64,000 nucleotides of DNA from an uncultured Eubacteriales bacterium (lineage in GTDB: Bacteria > Bacillota > Clostridia > Peptostreptococcales > Anaerovoracaceae): contig UQXL01000003.1 in NCBI GenBank assembly GCA_900545135.1, positions 1 to 64,000 on the forward strand, written 5' to 3'. Below, piece after piece: positions 18,611-26,958 of the stretch. A program made the translations under genes and the position numbers. Below the pieces are notes generated by a model. That model did not search any database. It saw nothing but the letters and a program-made list of their open reading frames with translations, and had not been told where the DNA came from. Every line of letters begins with the position of its first letter. Within the stretch, counting starts at the first letter, position 1.

Positions 18611-19912
18611 TTACAGATCGTTCCTCGTCAGGTCTTCCAGAGTTTCGCCCTTTACGGCCACATAACTTTCGTTTCCTCCTCTGAGCATTATGACAGGAGG
18701 TTTTGGCAGGCGGTTATAGTTGGACGACATGGCGTAATGATAAGCTCCGGTCGTGCATACAGCCACGATGTCATAGCGCTGCACAGATTCAGGGAATTTT
18801 ACATGCTCCTGCAGTATATCGCCTGATTCGCAGCATCTGCCCACAAGAGAAGCTTCAAAGTCAGCTTTTTCATTCATCTTGTTGGCTGTAAGGCATGTGT
18901 ACGGAGCTTTGTACAGGGCGTACCTCGGGCTGTCGGCCATGCCTCCATCCACTGAAACATAATTTTTATATCCCGGTATCTGCTTCACGGTTCCCACCGT
19001 ATAGAGGTTCATTCCGGCGTCAGCCACTATTGAGCGGCCCGGTTCCATGTGTATTTCAGGAATCTCCATATTGAGCCTGCGACACGTTGATTTGATAGTT
19101 TCCGCCACCTGCGTCACTTTTGCTCCGACATCCATGACTGGATCGTCCTCCGTATAGCGAACGCCGTAGCCGCCGCCCAAATCCAGCTCTAAAGCCGTGA
19201 AGCCGTGCTTTTCTTTCATCACAGCGATGAACTCCAGCATCACTACTGCTGCCCTCTCGAATACGTCCTCGGCAAATACCTGCGAACCTACGTGGCAGTG
19301 AAATCCGCGCAAATCTATATGAGGCATTTTAATCGTCTCAAGAGCTATCGTCTCAGCCTGTCCTGTCTCTATGGCGGTTCCGAACTTGGAATCCACATTG
19401 CCCGTTGCGATAGCCTCATAAGTATGAGGATCTATGCCGGGAGTCAGACGAAGGAGTATTTTCTGCTTTATTCCGCGTTTGGCGGCTTCGGCTTCGATAA
19501 CTTTGACTTCTTCAATATTGTCCGCGACGAAGTATCCTATATTGTTGTCCATCGCATAAGCTATATCGCCGTCTGTCTTGTTGTTGGAATGAAAATATGC
19601 TTTCGACAGATCATATCCTGCTTTTACGGCAGTATAAATTTCGCCTGAAGAAACCACATCAATTCCCATTCCCTCTTCGGCCATTATCTCATAGATACGC
19701 TTGAAGCAGTTGGCCTTTGAAGCGTAAAGAGGAACGGCTGACTTTCCGAAATTCTCCTCAAAAGCTTTTTTATACATGCGGCATTTTTCGCGTATCTTAT
19801 CTTCATCCATCAGATAGACCGGTGTTCCGTATTTTTTTGCCAGTTCCACTGTATCCTGCCCTGCAAACAGCAGATGACCTTCTTTGGATACGGAAATGTT
19901 ATCACAAATCAT
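18611..19912 (-). CDS. lysA: Diaminopimelate decarboxylase
   Basis: LysA decarboxylates meso-diaminopimelate to L-lysine with PLP. The 433-residue protein has the PLP lysine in VPLYASKANC (about residue 65), the Gly-rich phosphate site LDLGGGYGVRY, EPGRSIVADAG, and the active-site Cys motif GRCCESGDIL. The ATG at 19912 follows AAGGA by nine bases. It sits 70 bp after dapF; together they are the last two steps of lysine synthesis. Confidence 0.97.
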   Translation of the reverse strand: MICDNISVSKEGHLLFAGQDTVELAKKYGTPVYLMDEDKIREKCRMYKKAFEENFGKSAVPLYASKANCFKRIYEIMAEEGMGIDVVSSGEIYTAVKAGYDLSKAYFHSNNKTDGDIAYAMDNNIGYFVADNIEEVKVIEAEAAKRGIKQKILLRLTPGIDPHTYEAIATGNVDSKFGTAIETGQAETIALETIKMPHIDLRGFHCHVGSQVFAEDVFERAAVVMLEFIAVMKEKHGFTALELDLGGGYGVRYTEDDPVMDVGAKVTQVAETIKSTCRRLNMEIPEIHMEPGRSIVADAGMNLYTVGTVKQIPGYKNYVSVDGGMADSPRYALYKAPYTCLTANKMNEKADFEASLVGRCCESGDILQEHVKFPESVQRYDIVAVCTTGAYHYAMSSNYNRLPKPPVIMLRGGNESYVAVKGETLEDLTRNDL

Positions 19913-19982
19913 TTCATTTGTCCTTTCAGTAAATTACTTTTTTAAATGAGCAAATCTCTGCCCTAGATGGAAATCTCCCGTC

Positions 19983-20867
19983 TCAGATAAGCAAATCCTC
20001 GTCGAAGACTTCCCCTTTGGCCACGATATTTGTCGGTCCTGTAAGGAAAATATCCGCAGCCTTATCTCCCGTCATATTTATGTCGACCGATAAACGGCCG
20101 CCTTTCATGTCGAATATTACATTTTTCCCGGAAACAAGCTTTTTCTTTGTAAGAACGAGAGCTGTGCTGCCTGTCCCTGTTCCGCAGGCATATGTCAAGT
20201 CCTCCACGCCTCTTTCAAAAGTACATTCGTAAACATGATCTATGCCTATTATATCGTAGAAATTCACATTGGCTCCTTTTGGATACCCCTCATAGCTGCG
20301 GAGCATGCGGCCTATGGCAGCAACTTCTTCTCTAGGCCGGTCCTGCAGACCTTTTATTTCTACGACGCAGTGAGGGATTCCCGGATTGCCCAGCTCAACA
20401 TATGAGCATAAAAACCGCAGCTCACCGGAACAGTTTTCCTGAGTGAATCTGACGTATGCTTCTCCTGGCTTTACTGTTACTTCCTCGTCAAGCCGGCATA
20501 CGGCCGGATCATTGAGCCTTATCCTGTACGTCCGCTCTGAAATCCGCCGGCCGGTCACGAGTCCCGCGGTGGTCTCTACCGCCTGAGTCTCTCCGGCAAG
20601 TCCTGTTTCGTACCCGTATCTGCATATACATCTGGCTCCGTTTCCGCACATCTCTCCCTGAGAACCGTCAGAATTATAGAAAACCATTCTGTAATCGGCG
20701 CTTCCAGAGGCTCTTTCCACAAGCATCAGGCCATCCGCACCTATGGACATACGCCTGTCACAGAGTTTTCGCGCCAGCGTCGCGAAGTTTTCCTTAGGTA
20801 TCTTTTCATATACATTGTTGATTATTATGAAGTCGTTGCCGGCTCCGTTTATTTTCCAGAATTTCAT
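19983..20867 (-). CDS. dapF: Diaminopimelate epimerase
   Basis: DapF interconverts LL- and meso-diaminopimelate, supplying peptidoglycan and lysine. Both catalytic cysteines are present, in GEMCGNGARC (about residue 77) and ACGTGTGS (about 225), as is the N-terminal MKFWKINGAGNDF. The frame opens upstream, but the ATG at 20867 gives the canonical N-terminus with GGAGA upstream, 294 residues. It precedes lysA and follows an LD-carboxypeptidase gene. Confidence 0.97.
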   Translation of the reverse strand: MKFWKINGAGNDFIIINNVYEKIPKENFATLARKLCDRRMSIGADGLMLVERASGSADYRMVFYNSDGSQGEMCGNGARCICRYGYETGLAGETQAVETTAGLVTGRRISERTYRIRLNDPAVCRLDEEVTVKPGEAYVRFTQENCSGELRFLCSYVELGNPGIPHCVVEIKGLQDRPREEVAAIGRMLRSYEGYPKGANVNFYDIIGIDHVYECTFERGVEDLTYACGTGTGSTALVLTKKKLVSGKNVIFDMKGGRLSVDINMTGDKAADIFLTGPTNIVAKGEVFDEDLLI

Positions 20868-20903
20868 CGCGAAAAGTTCTCCAACACTCTTCTCATTTAA
20901 CAA

Positions 20904-20932
20904 GAAGCTGCGAACGATTTGTCCGCAGCTTC
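20904..20932 (-). terminator. Hairpin between ldcA-like gene and dapF
   Basis: GAAGCTGCG...CGCAGCTTC, a 9-bp perfect stem with an 11-nt loop. On the minus strand the tail is TTGTTAAAT, so termination is probably partial. Confidence 0.4.
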
Positions 20933-20963
20933 AAAAGCGCAAAATTCAAGCTCCAAACAATAG

Positions 20964-21884
20964 CTATCTGTCTATATCGAAAGTTATGGATTTTTTCTCT
21001 GTATCCATTATACAATTTGTACCAAAAGGAATGGTAATATTTTTTTCACCGTGTCCGGCCTGAAGATTGTACATTACAGGCACATCGACATCATCGATGA
21101 TCTCGCGTATGCAGTCGATGACCGTATATTCCGGCATGAATTCATTTGTTATGTCGGTGAACTGTCCCAGCAGTATGCCTTTGCAGTCCTTGAATTTTCC
21201 AGAATTCTTCAGATGGTAGCACCATTTTTCAATCTTCGTGACAGGCTCTGAAACCTCTTCAAAGAATATTATCTTTCCCTTTGCATCCATCTCGTAAGGA
21301 GTTCCCATCGCCGCGGAAATCAGGGACAGGTTTCCTCCGATCACAGGACCTTCGGCTTTTCCCTCTTTCATGACTTCTATAGGAAAGCCGGCAGGATTTT
21401 TAAATTCATATTCTTTATCGCCGTTTAAAGCCTCGAAGAAAGCTTTTGCCGTTTCATCGTCGAAGCTGTCCACGATATTTGAAGATACCATAGGACCGTG
21501 GAAGGTTACCAGATCTGCCTGCTGGTTGAAGAGCATGTGCAATGTGGTGATATCGCTGTAGCCTACGAAAATTTTAGGATTCTTTCTCACGATATCCATA
21601 TCAATGTACTCGTAGCAGCGCGTACCGCCGTCTCCGCCTCTCACGCAGAATATGGCATCGACCTCAGGGTCTGCAAACATCCTGTTGAGCCATTCGCCTC
21701 TCTCTTTCCCGCTTCCGGCCATGTATCCGCCGTGGTTATGGGTCAGATTGTCAGCAGCTTTCACTTTATATCCCAGAGATTCGAGAGTTTTAATGCACTG
21801 TTCCTCCCGCTCTTTGGTAATAGGTGAAGATGTACATACGATACCGATAGTATCGCCTTTTTCTAACTTCTTTGGATAAATCAT
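20964..21884 (-). CDS. LD-carboxypeptidase (peptidase family S66)
   Basis: S66 enzymes cleave the terminal D-Ala from tetrapeptide muropeptides; MccF relatives detoxify microcin C. The 306-residue protein has the nucleophile elbow GYSDIT (Ser about residue 113), the Glu in FFEEVSEP and the His in LQAGHGEKN, forming the Ser-Glu-His triad. The start is behind GGAG. It lies between spmB and dapF in a run devoted to cell wall precursors and spores; a role in murein recycling is likely. Confidence 0.92.
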   Translation of the reverse strand: MIYPKKLEKGDTIGIVCTSSPITKEREEQCIKTLESLGYKVKAADNLTHNHGGYMAGSGKERGEWLNRMFADPEVDAIFCVRGGDGGTRCYEYIDMDIVRKNPKIFVGYSDITTLHMLFNQQADLVTFHGPMVSSNIVDSFDDETAKAFFEALNGDKEYEFKNPAGFPIEVMKEGKAEGPVIGGNLSLISAAMGTPYEMDAKGKIIFFEEVSEPVTKIEKWCYHLKNSGKFKDCKGILLGQFTDITNEFMPEYTVIDCIREIIDDVDVPVMYNLQAGHGEKNITIPFGTNCIMDTEKKSITFDIDR

Positions 21885-21915
21885 TTTTCTCCTCTGCTTA
21901 TCTTTTATCTACTTG

Positions 21916-22449
21916 CTACCAGATGATATTTACCAGGAATATGGCAGCCAGGAAAGAAGCCAGGTCTCCCAGCAGTCCTGCGGCGATGGAATGTCTTGCG
22001 TTGCTTACGCCTACAGAGCCCATATAAACAGCTACTATGTAGAATGTAGTTTCGGTAGATCCCTGAGCTACGGAAGCGATTCTTCCTATCTGTGACTGAG
22101 TTCCGTACTGGGAAAGCAGGTCAGCCAGCAAGCCCTCTGACGCTCCGCCGGAGAATGATCTCATGATTCCCTGAGGAAGCACTTCTGCAGGGCAGCCGAT
22201 AAGGTTCGTAACAGGTTCCAATACAGTACACAACCAGTCCATGGCACCTGAAGCTCTGAACATACCTATGGCGCAGAGCATTGCCGTCAGATAAGGAATG
22301 ATCATTACGGCAGTTGAAAAACCTTCCTTTGCGCCTTCAGTGAATACTGAATATACCGGAACTTTCTTGAACAGAGCGAAAAAGCTCACAAGTGCAATTA
22401 CTATAGGAATCGCCCATGTCGACAATGTTTCTATGATCGTTGTAAACAT
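21916..22449 (-). CDS. spmB: Spore maturation protein B
   Basis: A 177-residue multi-pass membrane protein of the SpmB/nucleoside-recognition (Gate) family: FALFKKVPVYSVFTEGAKEGF near residue 25, then PYLTAMLCAIGMFRASGAMD and STETTFYIVAVYMGSVG. With SpmA it helps dehydrate the spore core in Bacillus. It begins 13 bp after spmA. Its presence suggests that the organism sporulates. Confidence 0.95.
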   Translation of the reverse strand: MFTTIIETLSTWAIPIVIALVSFFALFKKVPVYSVFTEGAKEGFSTAVMIIPYLTAMLCAIGMFRASGAMDWLCTVLEPVTNLIGCPAEVLPQGIMRSFSGGASEGLLADLLSQYGTQSQIGRIASVAQGSTETTFYIVAVYMGSVGVSNARHSIAAGLLGDLASFLAAIFLVNIIW

Positions 22450-22462
22450 TCTTTTCCCCTCC

Positions 22463-23158
22463 TTACTCTACTTTGCATACATAGCCTTCCGGCAGTACTA
22501 TAGGAGAATCTCCGAGATAGTTCTCGTTGACGTCCAGCGTTCCGGCGGCTATTTCTCTCTCAACAACTTTTTCCCATTTCCATCTCTTGGTCTTTCCGAA
22601 GAGCCAGGTGAAGAAGATGCCTACCACTGTGGAAATGGTCGTGGCGATGATTACAGGAACGATGATTTCTGCAGCTCCCTCTGGCTGTACTGCAGCACGC
22701 AGGCCTAATACCGTTACAGGCAGGAGAGTTACTGAAGTGGTTCCGATGGCCAGCATCATGCACTGAGCGTCGGTAGCTACATTTTTGGTAGGATTTAAAG
22801 TCTGCAGATCCTGCATAGCCTTGAGTCCAAAAGGAGTAGCAGCGTTTCCGATTCCCAGCATGTTGGCCGCCATCCACAGTACCATGGCTGACATTGCCGG
22901 ATGGTCTTTAGGAACGTCAGGGAATAATCTGGTCATGATCGGAGCAAGAGCCTTTGCTATAAGGTCGCATATTCCTGCCTTTTCCATGACTTTCATAAGT
23001 CCGCAGAAAAATGCCATTATGCCTATAAATCCGAGACAGATGTTTACGGCTTCGTTTGCAAAATTGAAGACGTTGTTGAGTACGTCCTCCATCGTGCCGG
23101 TTACGCCGCCCGCGATAACCGCGATCACAACGAGACCGACCCAGATATAATTCATCAT
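22463..23158 (-). CDS. spmA: Spore maturation protein A
   Basis: A 231-residue membrane protein of the SpmA family. It has GGVTGTMEDVLNNVFNFA near the N-terminus, MEKAGICDLIAKALAP, and the Gate-type motif MAANMLGIGNAATPFGLKAM. I start it at the ATG at 23158 (an ATG follows at 23155), nine bases after AAGGAGG. The upstream gap 23159-23503 separates it from a divergent membrane-protein gene; a TATAAT at 23289 (plus) is the only promoter element I noted there. Confidence 0.95.
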   Translation of the reverse strand: MMNYIWVGLVVIAVIAGGVTGTMEDVLNNVFNFANEAVNICLGFIGIMAFFCGLMKVMEKAGICDLIAKALAPIMTRLFPDVPKDHPAMSAMVLWMAANMLGIGNAATPFGLKAMQDLQTLNPTKNVATDAQCMMLAIGTTSVTLLPVTVLGLRAAVQPEGAAEIIVPVIIATTISTVVGIFFTWLFGKTKRWKWEKVVEREIAAGTLDVNENYLGDSPIVLPEGYVCKVE

Positions 23159-23503
23159 AATATTGTTCCTCCTTCCTTTCTGCAAATATAAAAACAATTT
23201 ATGAATTACAAACATGTTAAGCAAACTTTATGCCAAAGAAAAAAACACAGAAATTTCATTATTTTCATCGATTCGACAAGAAAATATGTATAATATAATT
23301 GATAAATGTCTCACATTTTTGTTTCGTTTTTGAGACAAAAAATCCTCGTTTTGAGACTGCTTGATGCGACGATATGCGATTTTTTACGACAAAATCTCCA
23401 ATATAAGCTGCAAATCCCCTTGCCTTCGTCGTGAAACTCTCCATCCTCTTTAAGGCACATTTTTTGCATTATATAACATATATATTATTCAGGAGGCTCT
23501 TAT

Positions 23504-24163
23504 ATGTGCAAAATAACTTATCACTACAGCGCTCTGTCAAAGCAGGCCTGGTTTTATGCCGGAATATTATATCTGCTCCTCACTTCCCTGGTCTATATTC
23601 TTGTCGCAGCATATAAAGTAGAGGGATATTATGAGCAGCTGAACCTCCCCCTGATACTGGCAGCCAATTTTATAGGAATGATTTTTTTCTTTCTCTTGTC
23701 CCTGGGGCATCTGGTATGTTACTCGGAATATGACGAAGAAAAGATAATATATAAGAACAGATTGCTGAGAAGGGAAAAGGTATTTTTCTTCAAAGACGCG
23801 AAAGCCGTCATCTTCGACAAGCGCGGCGTCAAGTTCTACTCTGATGAGCAATCTCTCATGAATAAAGAAAAGCCTTCGTTCTATCTGCCTTTTTTCAGAG
23901 ACGGAAAGATCGAATCGCTGCAGATAAACGCTTTCTTCAAAGCTATGAAAGACAGGGAAGCACGTTTGGCTGCCGCAGAAAACGGCTCAGGCAATATTCA
24001 GCCTGCATCCCGGTTCAAAGTTTACAAGACCTTCAAGGTTCTCCCAGGATACGGGCGCAAGTGGAAATATGTATCTTTTGCCTATGCCTGCCTCACTCTC
24101 CTTGTTCTGCTCAACTGCAGCCAGCCTCTGGCAATAATCATGGGACTGTTACAAGCGTTTTAA
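23504..24163 (+). CDS. Membrane protein of unknown function (YcxB-like topology)
   Basis: Not recognised. The 219-residue protein has two hydrophobic segments near residues 15-35 and 48-72, a cytoplasmic middle part of mixed beta pattern (SEYDEEKIIYKNRLLRREKVFFFKDAKAVIF), a charged region and a C-terminal segment (FAYACLTLLVLLNCSQPLAIIMGLL). The beta-rich middle resembles a bacterial PH/YcxB-type domain, but this is only a topological impression. The start follows GGAGG by eight bases. It is followed 31 bp later by another small membrane protein, probably in one transcript. Confidence 0.6.
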   Translation: MCKITYHYSALSKQAWFYAGILYLLLTSLVYILVAAYKVEGYYEQLNLPLILAANFIGMIFFFLLSLGHLVCYSEYDEEKIIYKNRLLRREKVFFFKDAKAVIFDKRGVKFYSDEQSLMNKEKPSFYLPFFRDGKIESLQINAFFKAMKDREARLAAAENGSGNIQPASRFKVYKTFKVLPGYGRKWKYVSFAYACLTLLVLLNCSQPLAIIMGLLQAF

Positions 24164-24194
24164 ACATCAGCGCTCAATAAAAAGGAGTTTCACT

Positions 24195-24473
24195 ATGGAA
24201 AACATAAAAATAGCAATAGGAATCGTCATAATAATCTTGTCATTTATATACATACTCAAAAATAAGACATCGATGCTCGACAACATGCTCAATAAGACGA
24301 AACAGGAATATGAGAAGAAACAGGCTCTCAAGGAAAAGGCCTATAAGGTGGTCGATGGTCAGGCGGACGCTTTCGACACGATAGCCGGCGAAATAAAGGA
24401 GGCCGTAAAGCCTGTAACAGAAAAAGCTTCCGCTGGAAAACATGCCGCCGGAAGCAGCAAAGAAAATACTTAG
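24195..24473 (+). CDS. Small single-pass membrane protein, unknown
   Basis: A 92-residue protein with one N-terminal membrane helix (IAIGIVIIILSFIYIL) and a long charged, coiled-coil-like cytoplasmic tail rich in Lys, Glu and Ala. A strong AAAGGAG precedes the start. The family is not recognised. It follows the membrane protein at 23504 and converges with alr across a small GAGCGC/GCGCTC hairpin (24476-24496). Confidence 0.65.
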   Translation: MENIKIAIGIVIIILSFIYILKNKTSMLDNMLNKTKQEYEKKQALKEKAYKVVDGQADAFDTIAGEIKEAVKPVTEKASAGKHAAGSSKENT

Positions 24474-24509
24474 AGCGCCCCTTGAGAGCGCTCACGAAAC
24501 CGCCGAAGC

Positions 24510-25691
24510 TCAGTAGACATATACCCTCGGCGGTCTGGCTGAAATGCGGGCCAATATGTCGTTTTTATTAGTCTCGGCCAGCAAAGACGCTTCAGCCACA
24601 GTCATGGAATTATCGGAGCCGTCTCCGTATATGACGACTTTCATTCCCTCTCTGACGCCCGGAACATCTGTAACGTCTGCCATCAGCTGATCCATACAAA
24701 GCACTCCTATTACCGGGCACCTGATGCCGTCTATCGTCACATAACCCTTGCCTCTCATGTTTCTCGGGTATCCGTCCGCATATCCAAACGGCAGCGTCGC
24801 TATAACGCTGTCCCTCTCCGCTTTCCAGAGGAAATCATAACTGACGCCTTCACCCTTTGGTATTCCATGGAGCTGCGAAATTCTCGTATAAAAGGTCATC
24901 GCCTGCTCAACTCCCAGATATCCTTTATGAAACCCCCTCATACCATAGATGAGAGCCCCCGGGCGCACCATGTTCAGCCTGTATTCAGGATAGTCCACAA
25001 GAGCTATGCTGTCCGCTATATGCTTGTACTTAAATCTGCAGCCTCTCGCCTCAAGCGTGTTTACGAAAGACATGAACTCCTCGAACTGTCTTTTGTTTTC
25101 CTCATCTCCGGCCAGTGCAAGGTGACTGAATATTCCCTCTGTATATACGTTTTCCAAAGCAGAAATCTTCAATATTTCTTCTGCGTAATCTTCGCCGGGA
25201 GCTTTTCCCAGGCGGTGGAATCCTGTATCTACCTTGATATGTACTTTAGCTTTTTTACCTTTTTCCTCTGCAAGCCGGTTCAGTATCCCGGCCTGAGCGA
25301 AGCTGAAAACAGTCTGGGTTATATCGTTTTCAACTGCATGCATGAGAAGTCTGTCAGGAGTATGGCCTAAGATAAACAGCGGATAATCAGGATACGATTG
25401 TCTTAACTCCAAGGCTTCCGTCAGCGTGGCCACCGCCAGATAATCGGCTCCGGCTTCCATCAGCGCTGGCGCTATGCCCACGGCTCCATGGCCGTAAGCG
25501 TTTGCTTTTACCACTGCCATGACGGATACATCTCCGCCTGCCATTTCTTTTATCAGACGCATGTTGTTCTTCAGAACAGTAAGGTTAACTTCAACCGCTG
25601 TGTCTCTGAGAATCGCTGTATCTTTGAGAACCGCTGTGTCTCTGAAAGCTTTCGCGTCACATCCCGAATCCTTATATTCCATCTCTCTCAT
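24510..25691 (-). CDS. alr: Alanine racemase with repeat-expanded N-terminus
   Basis: PLP enzyme interconverting L- and D-alanine. The PLP lysine motif AVVKANAYGHG is at about residue 65, and the C-terminal domain carries the catalytic tyrosine (GEGVSYDFLW) and LPFGYADGYPRNM. The core is intact. The extra N-terminus (about 30 residues) holds three copies of the hexapeptide (F/L)(R/K)DTA(V/I), encoded by an 18-bp tandem repeat. The ATG at 25691 is only three bases from GGAGG; the ATG at 25682 is an alternative. It overlaps the M20 hydrolase by 20 bp and shares its sigma-54-type promoter, so a catabolic role in amino acid use is possible. Confidence 0.93.
   Translation of the reverse strand: MREMEYKDSGCDAKAFRDTAVLKDTAILRDTAVEVNLTVLKNNMRLIKEMAGGDVSVMAVVKANAYGHGAVGIAPALMEAGADYLAVATLTEALELRQSYPDYPLFILGHTPDRLLMHAVENDITQTVFSFAQAGILNRLAEEKGKKAKVHIKVDTGFHRLGKAPGEDYAEEILKISALENVYTEGIFSHLALAGDEENKRQFEEFMSFVNTLEARGCRFKYKHIADSIALVDYPEYRLNMVRPGALIYGMRGFHKGYLGVEQAMTFYTRISQLHGIPKGEGVSYDFLWKAERDSVIATLPFGYADGYPRNMRGKGYVTIDGIRCPVIGVLCMDQLMADVTDVPGVREGMKVVIYGDGSDNSMTVAEASLLAETNKNDILARISARPPRVYVY
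25593..25646 (-). repeat. 18-bp tandem repeat (three copies) inside alr
   Basis: Units at 25593-25610, 25611-25628 and 25629-25646 (AACCGCTGTGTCTCTGAG type on the plus strand). The length is a multiple of three, so copy number changes would keep the frame. Confidence 0.85.
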
Positions 25692-26889
25692 AAGCCTCCA
25701 TTATCTTCAATACGCCGTATATTTCCGTAAGCATACCTGTTCTGATGCTCTCCTCGTCAGGGCAGAAAACATCGCTGTGGATAGGCGGCGAAGGTGTTCT
25801 ATCGTCCTTGGCAGAGCCCACGTTGTAATACAGCCCTCTCAGCCCTTTGTCTTCCTGGCAGAAATACGAAAAATCGTCGGCTCCCAGGCTGGGTACAGTT
25901 CTGAACTTTACCCGGTCAGCCCCGAGGATTTCTTCCGCGGCTTCAGTCATGATGCGGTAAAGAGCGCCGTCGTTGACAAGGGCAGGATAGCTGTCGCAAA
26001 ATTCAATGCTGCAAGTGGTACCGTGCGCCGCTGCGATACCGTCGCACACTTCTTTAAGTTTTTCTTTCAGAAGCTGCCGGTTCCCGTTTGTCAAAGCACG
26101 TATGATGCCGGAAAATTTCGTTTCAGGCGGAATTATATTGTTTTTAGTTCCGCTGTGCAGCTGGCCCACCGTTATTACAGCGCTGTCCGTAGGCGCAAGC
26201 CTTCTGGTTATCACTGATTGAAGCGCTGTCACCATCTCGCATGCAGGAATGAGAGGGTCAAGCCCCAACGACGGGTGGGCTCCGTGGCACGAAACGCCAT
26301 TTACCGTCACGTAAAATTCGCAGGAAGCGGCGTTCATCGCTCCTGCTATGAACTGCACGCTGTCTGATCTCAGTTCAGGCTCCACGTGAAGCCCTATCAC
26401 ATCCCTTACTTCCGGCGTTTTGAGGCAGCCGGCTTCTATCATCTGGCGTGCGCCGCCTATGGTTTCCTCCGACGGCTGAAACAGCAGTCTCACAGAGTAA
26501 GGCAGCTTTTCCCTCATCTCATTTAAAATCTTCGCGGTCCCCAGCAGTATGGCCGTGTGTATATCATGGCCGCAGGCATGCATAACGCCGGAATTCTGTG
26601 AGCGGAAAGGCACGTCTGTCTTTTCCTCTATGGGCAGAGCGTCCATATCGGCGCGTATGCCCACGGCTTTGTCTGTATCCTTTCCGTATATAACGGCCGA
26701 CACGCCGTATCCTGCCACATTGCCCTCGTATTCTATGCCAAGCTGCGACAGCCGTTCGCAAATAAAGCGGCTGGTGTTTTCTTCATGTTCGCTCAGTTCA
26801 GGATGGCTGTGCAGTTTTCTCCTTATTTCTACCGTTTCCTCAAATATACTGTCCACGGATTTTTTGATTTCGGTCATGCTGCAATACAT
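25672..26889 (-). CDS. M20 family amidohydrolase/aminoacylase
   Basis: A zinc peptidase of the M20D type, 405 residues. Metal ligands and catalytic residues appear in GIRADMDALPIEE (about 80), MHACGHDIHTA (about 107) and QPSEETIGGARQMIE (about 140), with a lid/dimerisation domain between. Close families hydrolyse N-acyl amino acids (hippurate, N-acetyl-diaminopimelate, indole-acyl amino acids); which one cannot be read. It is the first gene after a sigma-54-type promoter, next to a sigma-54 activator gene, and is translationally coupled to alr. Confidence 0.9.
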   Translation of the reverse strand: MYCSMTEIKKSVDSIFEETVEIRRKLHSHPELSEHEENTSRFICERLSQLGIEYEGNVAGYGVSAVIYGKDTDKAVGIRADMDALPIEEKTDVPFRSQNSGVMHACGHDIHTAILLGTAKILNEMREKLPYSVRLLFQPSEETIGGARQMIEAGCLKTPEVRDVIGLHVEPELRSDSVQFIAGAMNAASCEFYVTVNGVSCHGAHPSLGLDPLIPACEMVTALQSVITRRLAPTDSAVITVGQLHSGTKNNIIPPETKFSGIIRALTNGNRQLLKEKLKEVCDGIAAAHGTTCSIEFCDSYPALVNDGALYRIMTEAAEEILGADRVKFRTVPSLGADDFSYFCQEDKGLRGLYYNVGSAKDDRTPSPPIHSDVFCPDEESIRTGMLTEIYGVLKIMEAYERDGI

Positions 26890-26937
26890 TTTGACCCCCT
26901 CTTGCTTCCTTTTTAATAAAGTTCTTTAAATATATTA

Positions 26938-26953
26938 TGCAATAACCGTACCA
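26938..26953 (-). promoter_or_regulatory. Sigma-54 (-24/-12) promoter upstream of the M20-alr operon
   Basis: Minus-strand TGGTACGGTTATTGCA matches TGGCACG-N4-TTGCA with one change; the GG and GC dinucleotides are exactly 10 bp apart. It lies between the stop codon of the sigma-54 activator gene (26959) and the start of the M20 gene (26889), reading toward the latter. Confidence 0.75.
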
Positions 26954-26958
26954 GCTTT

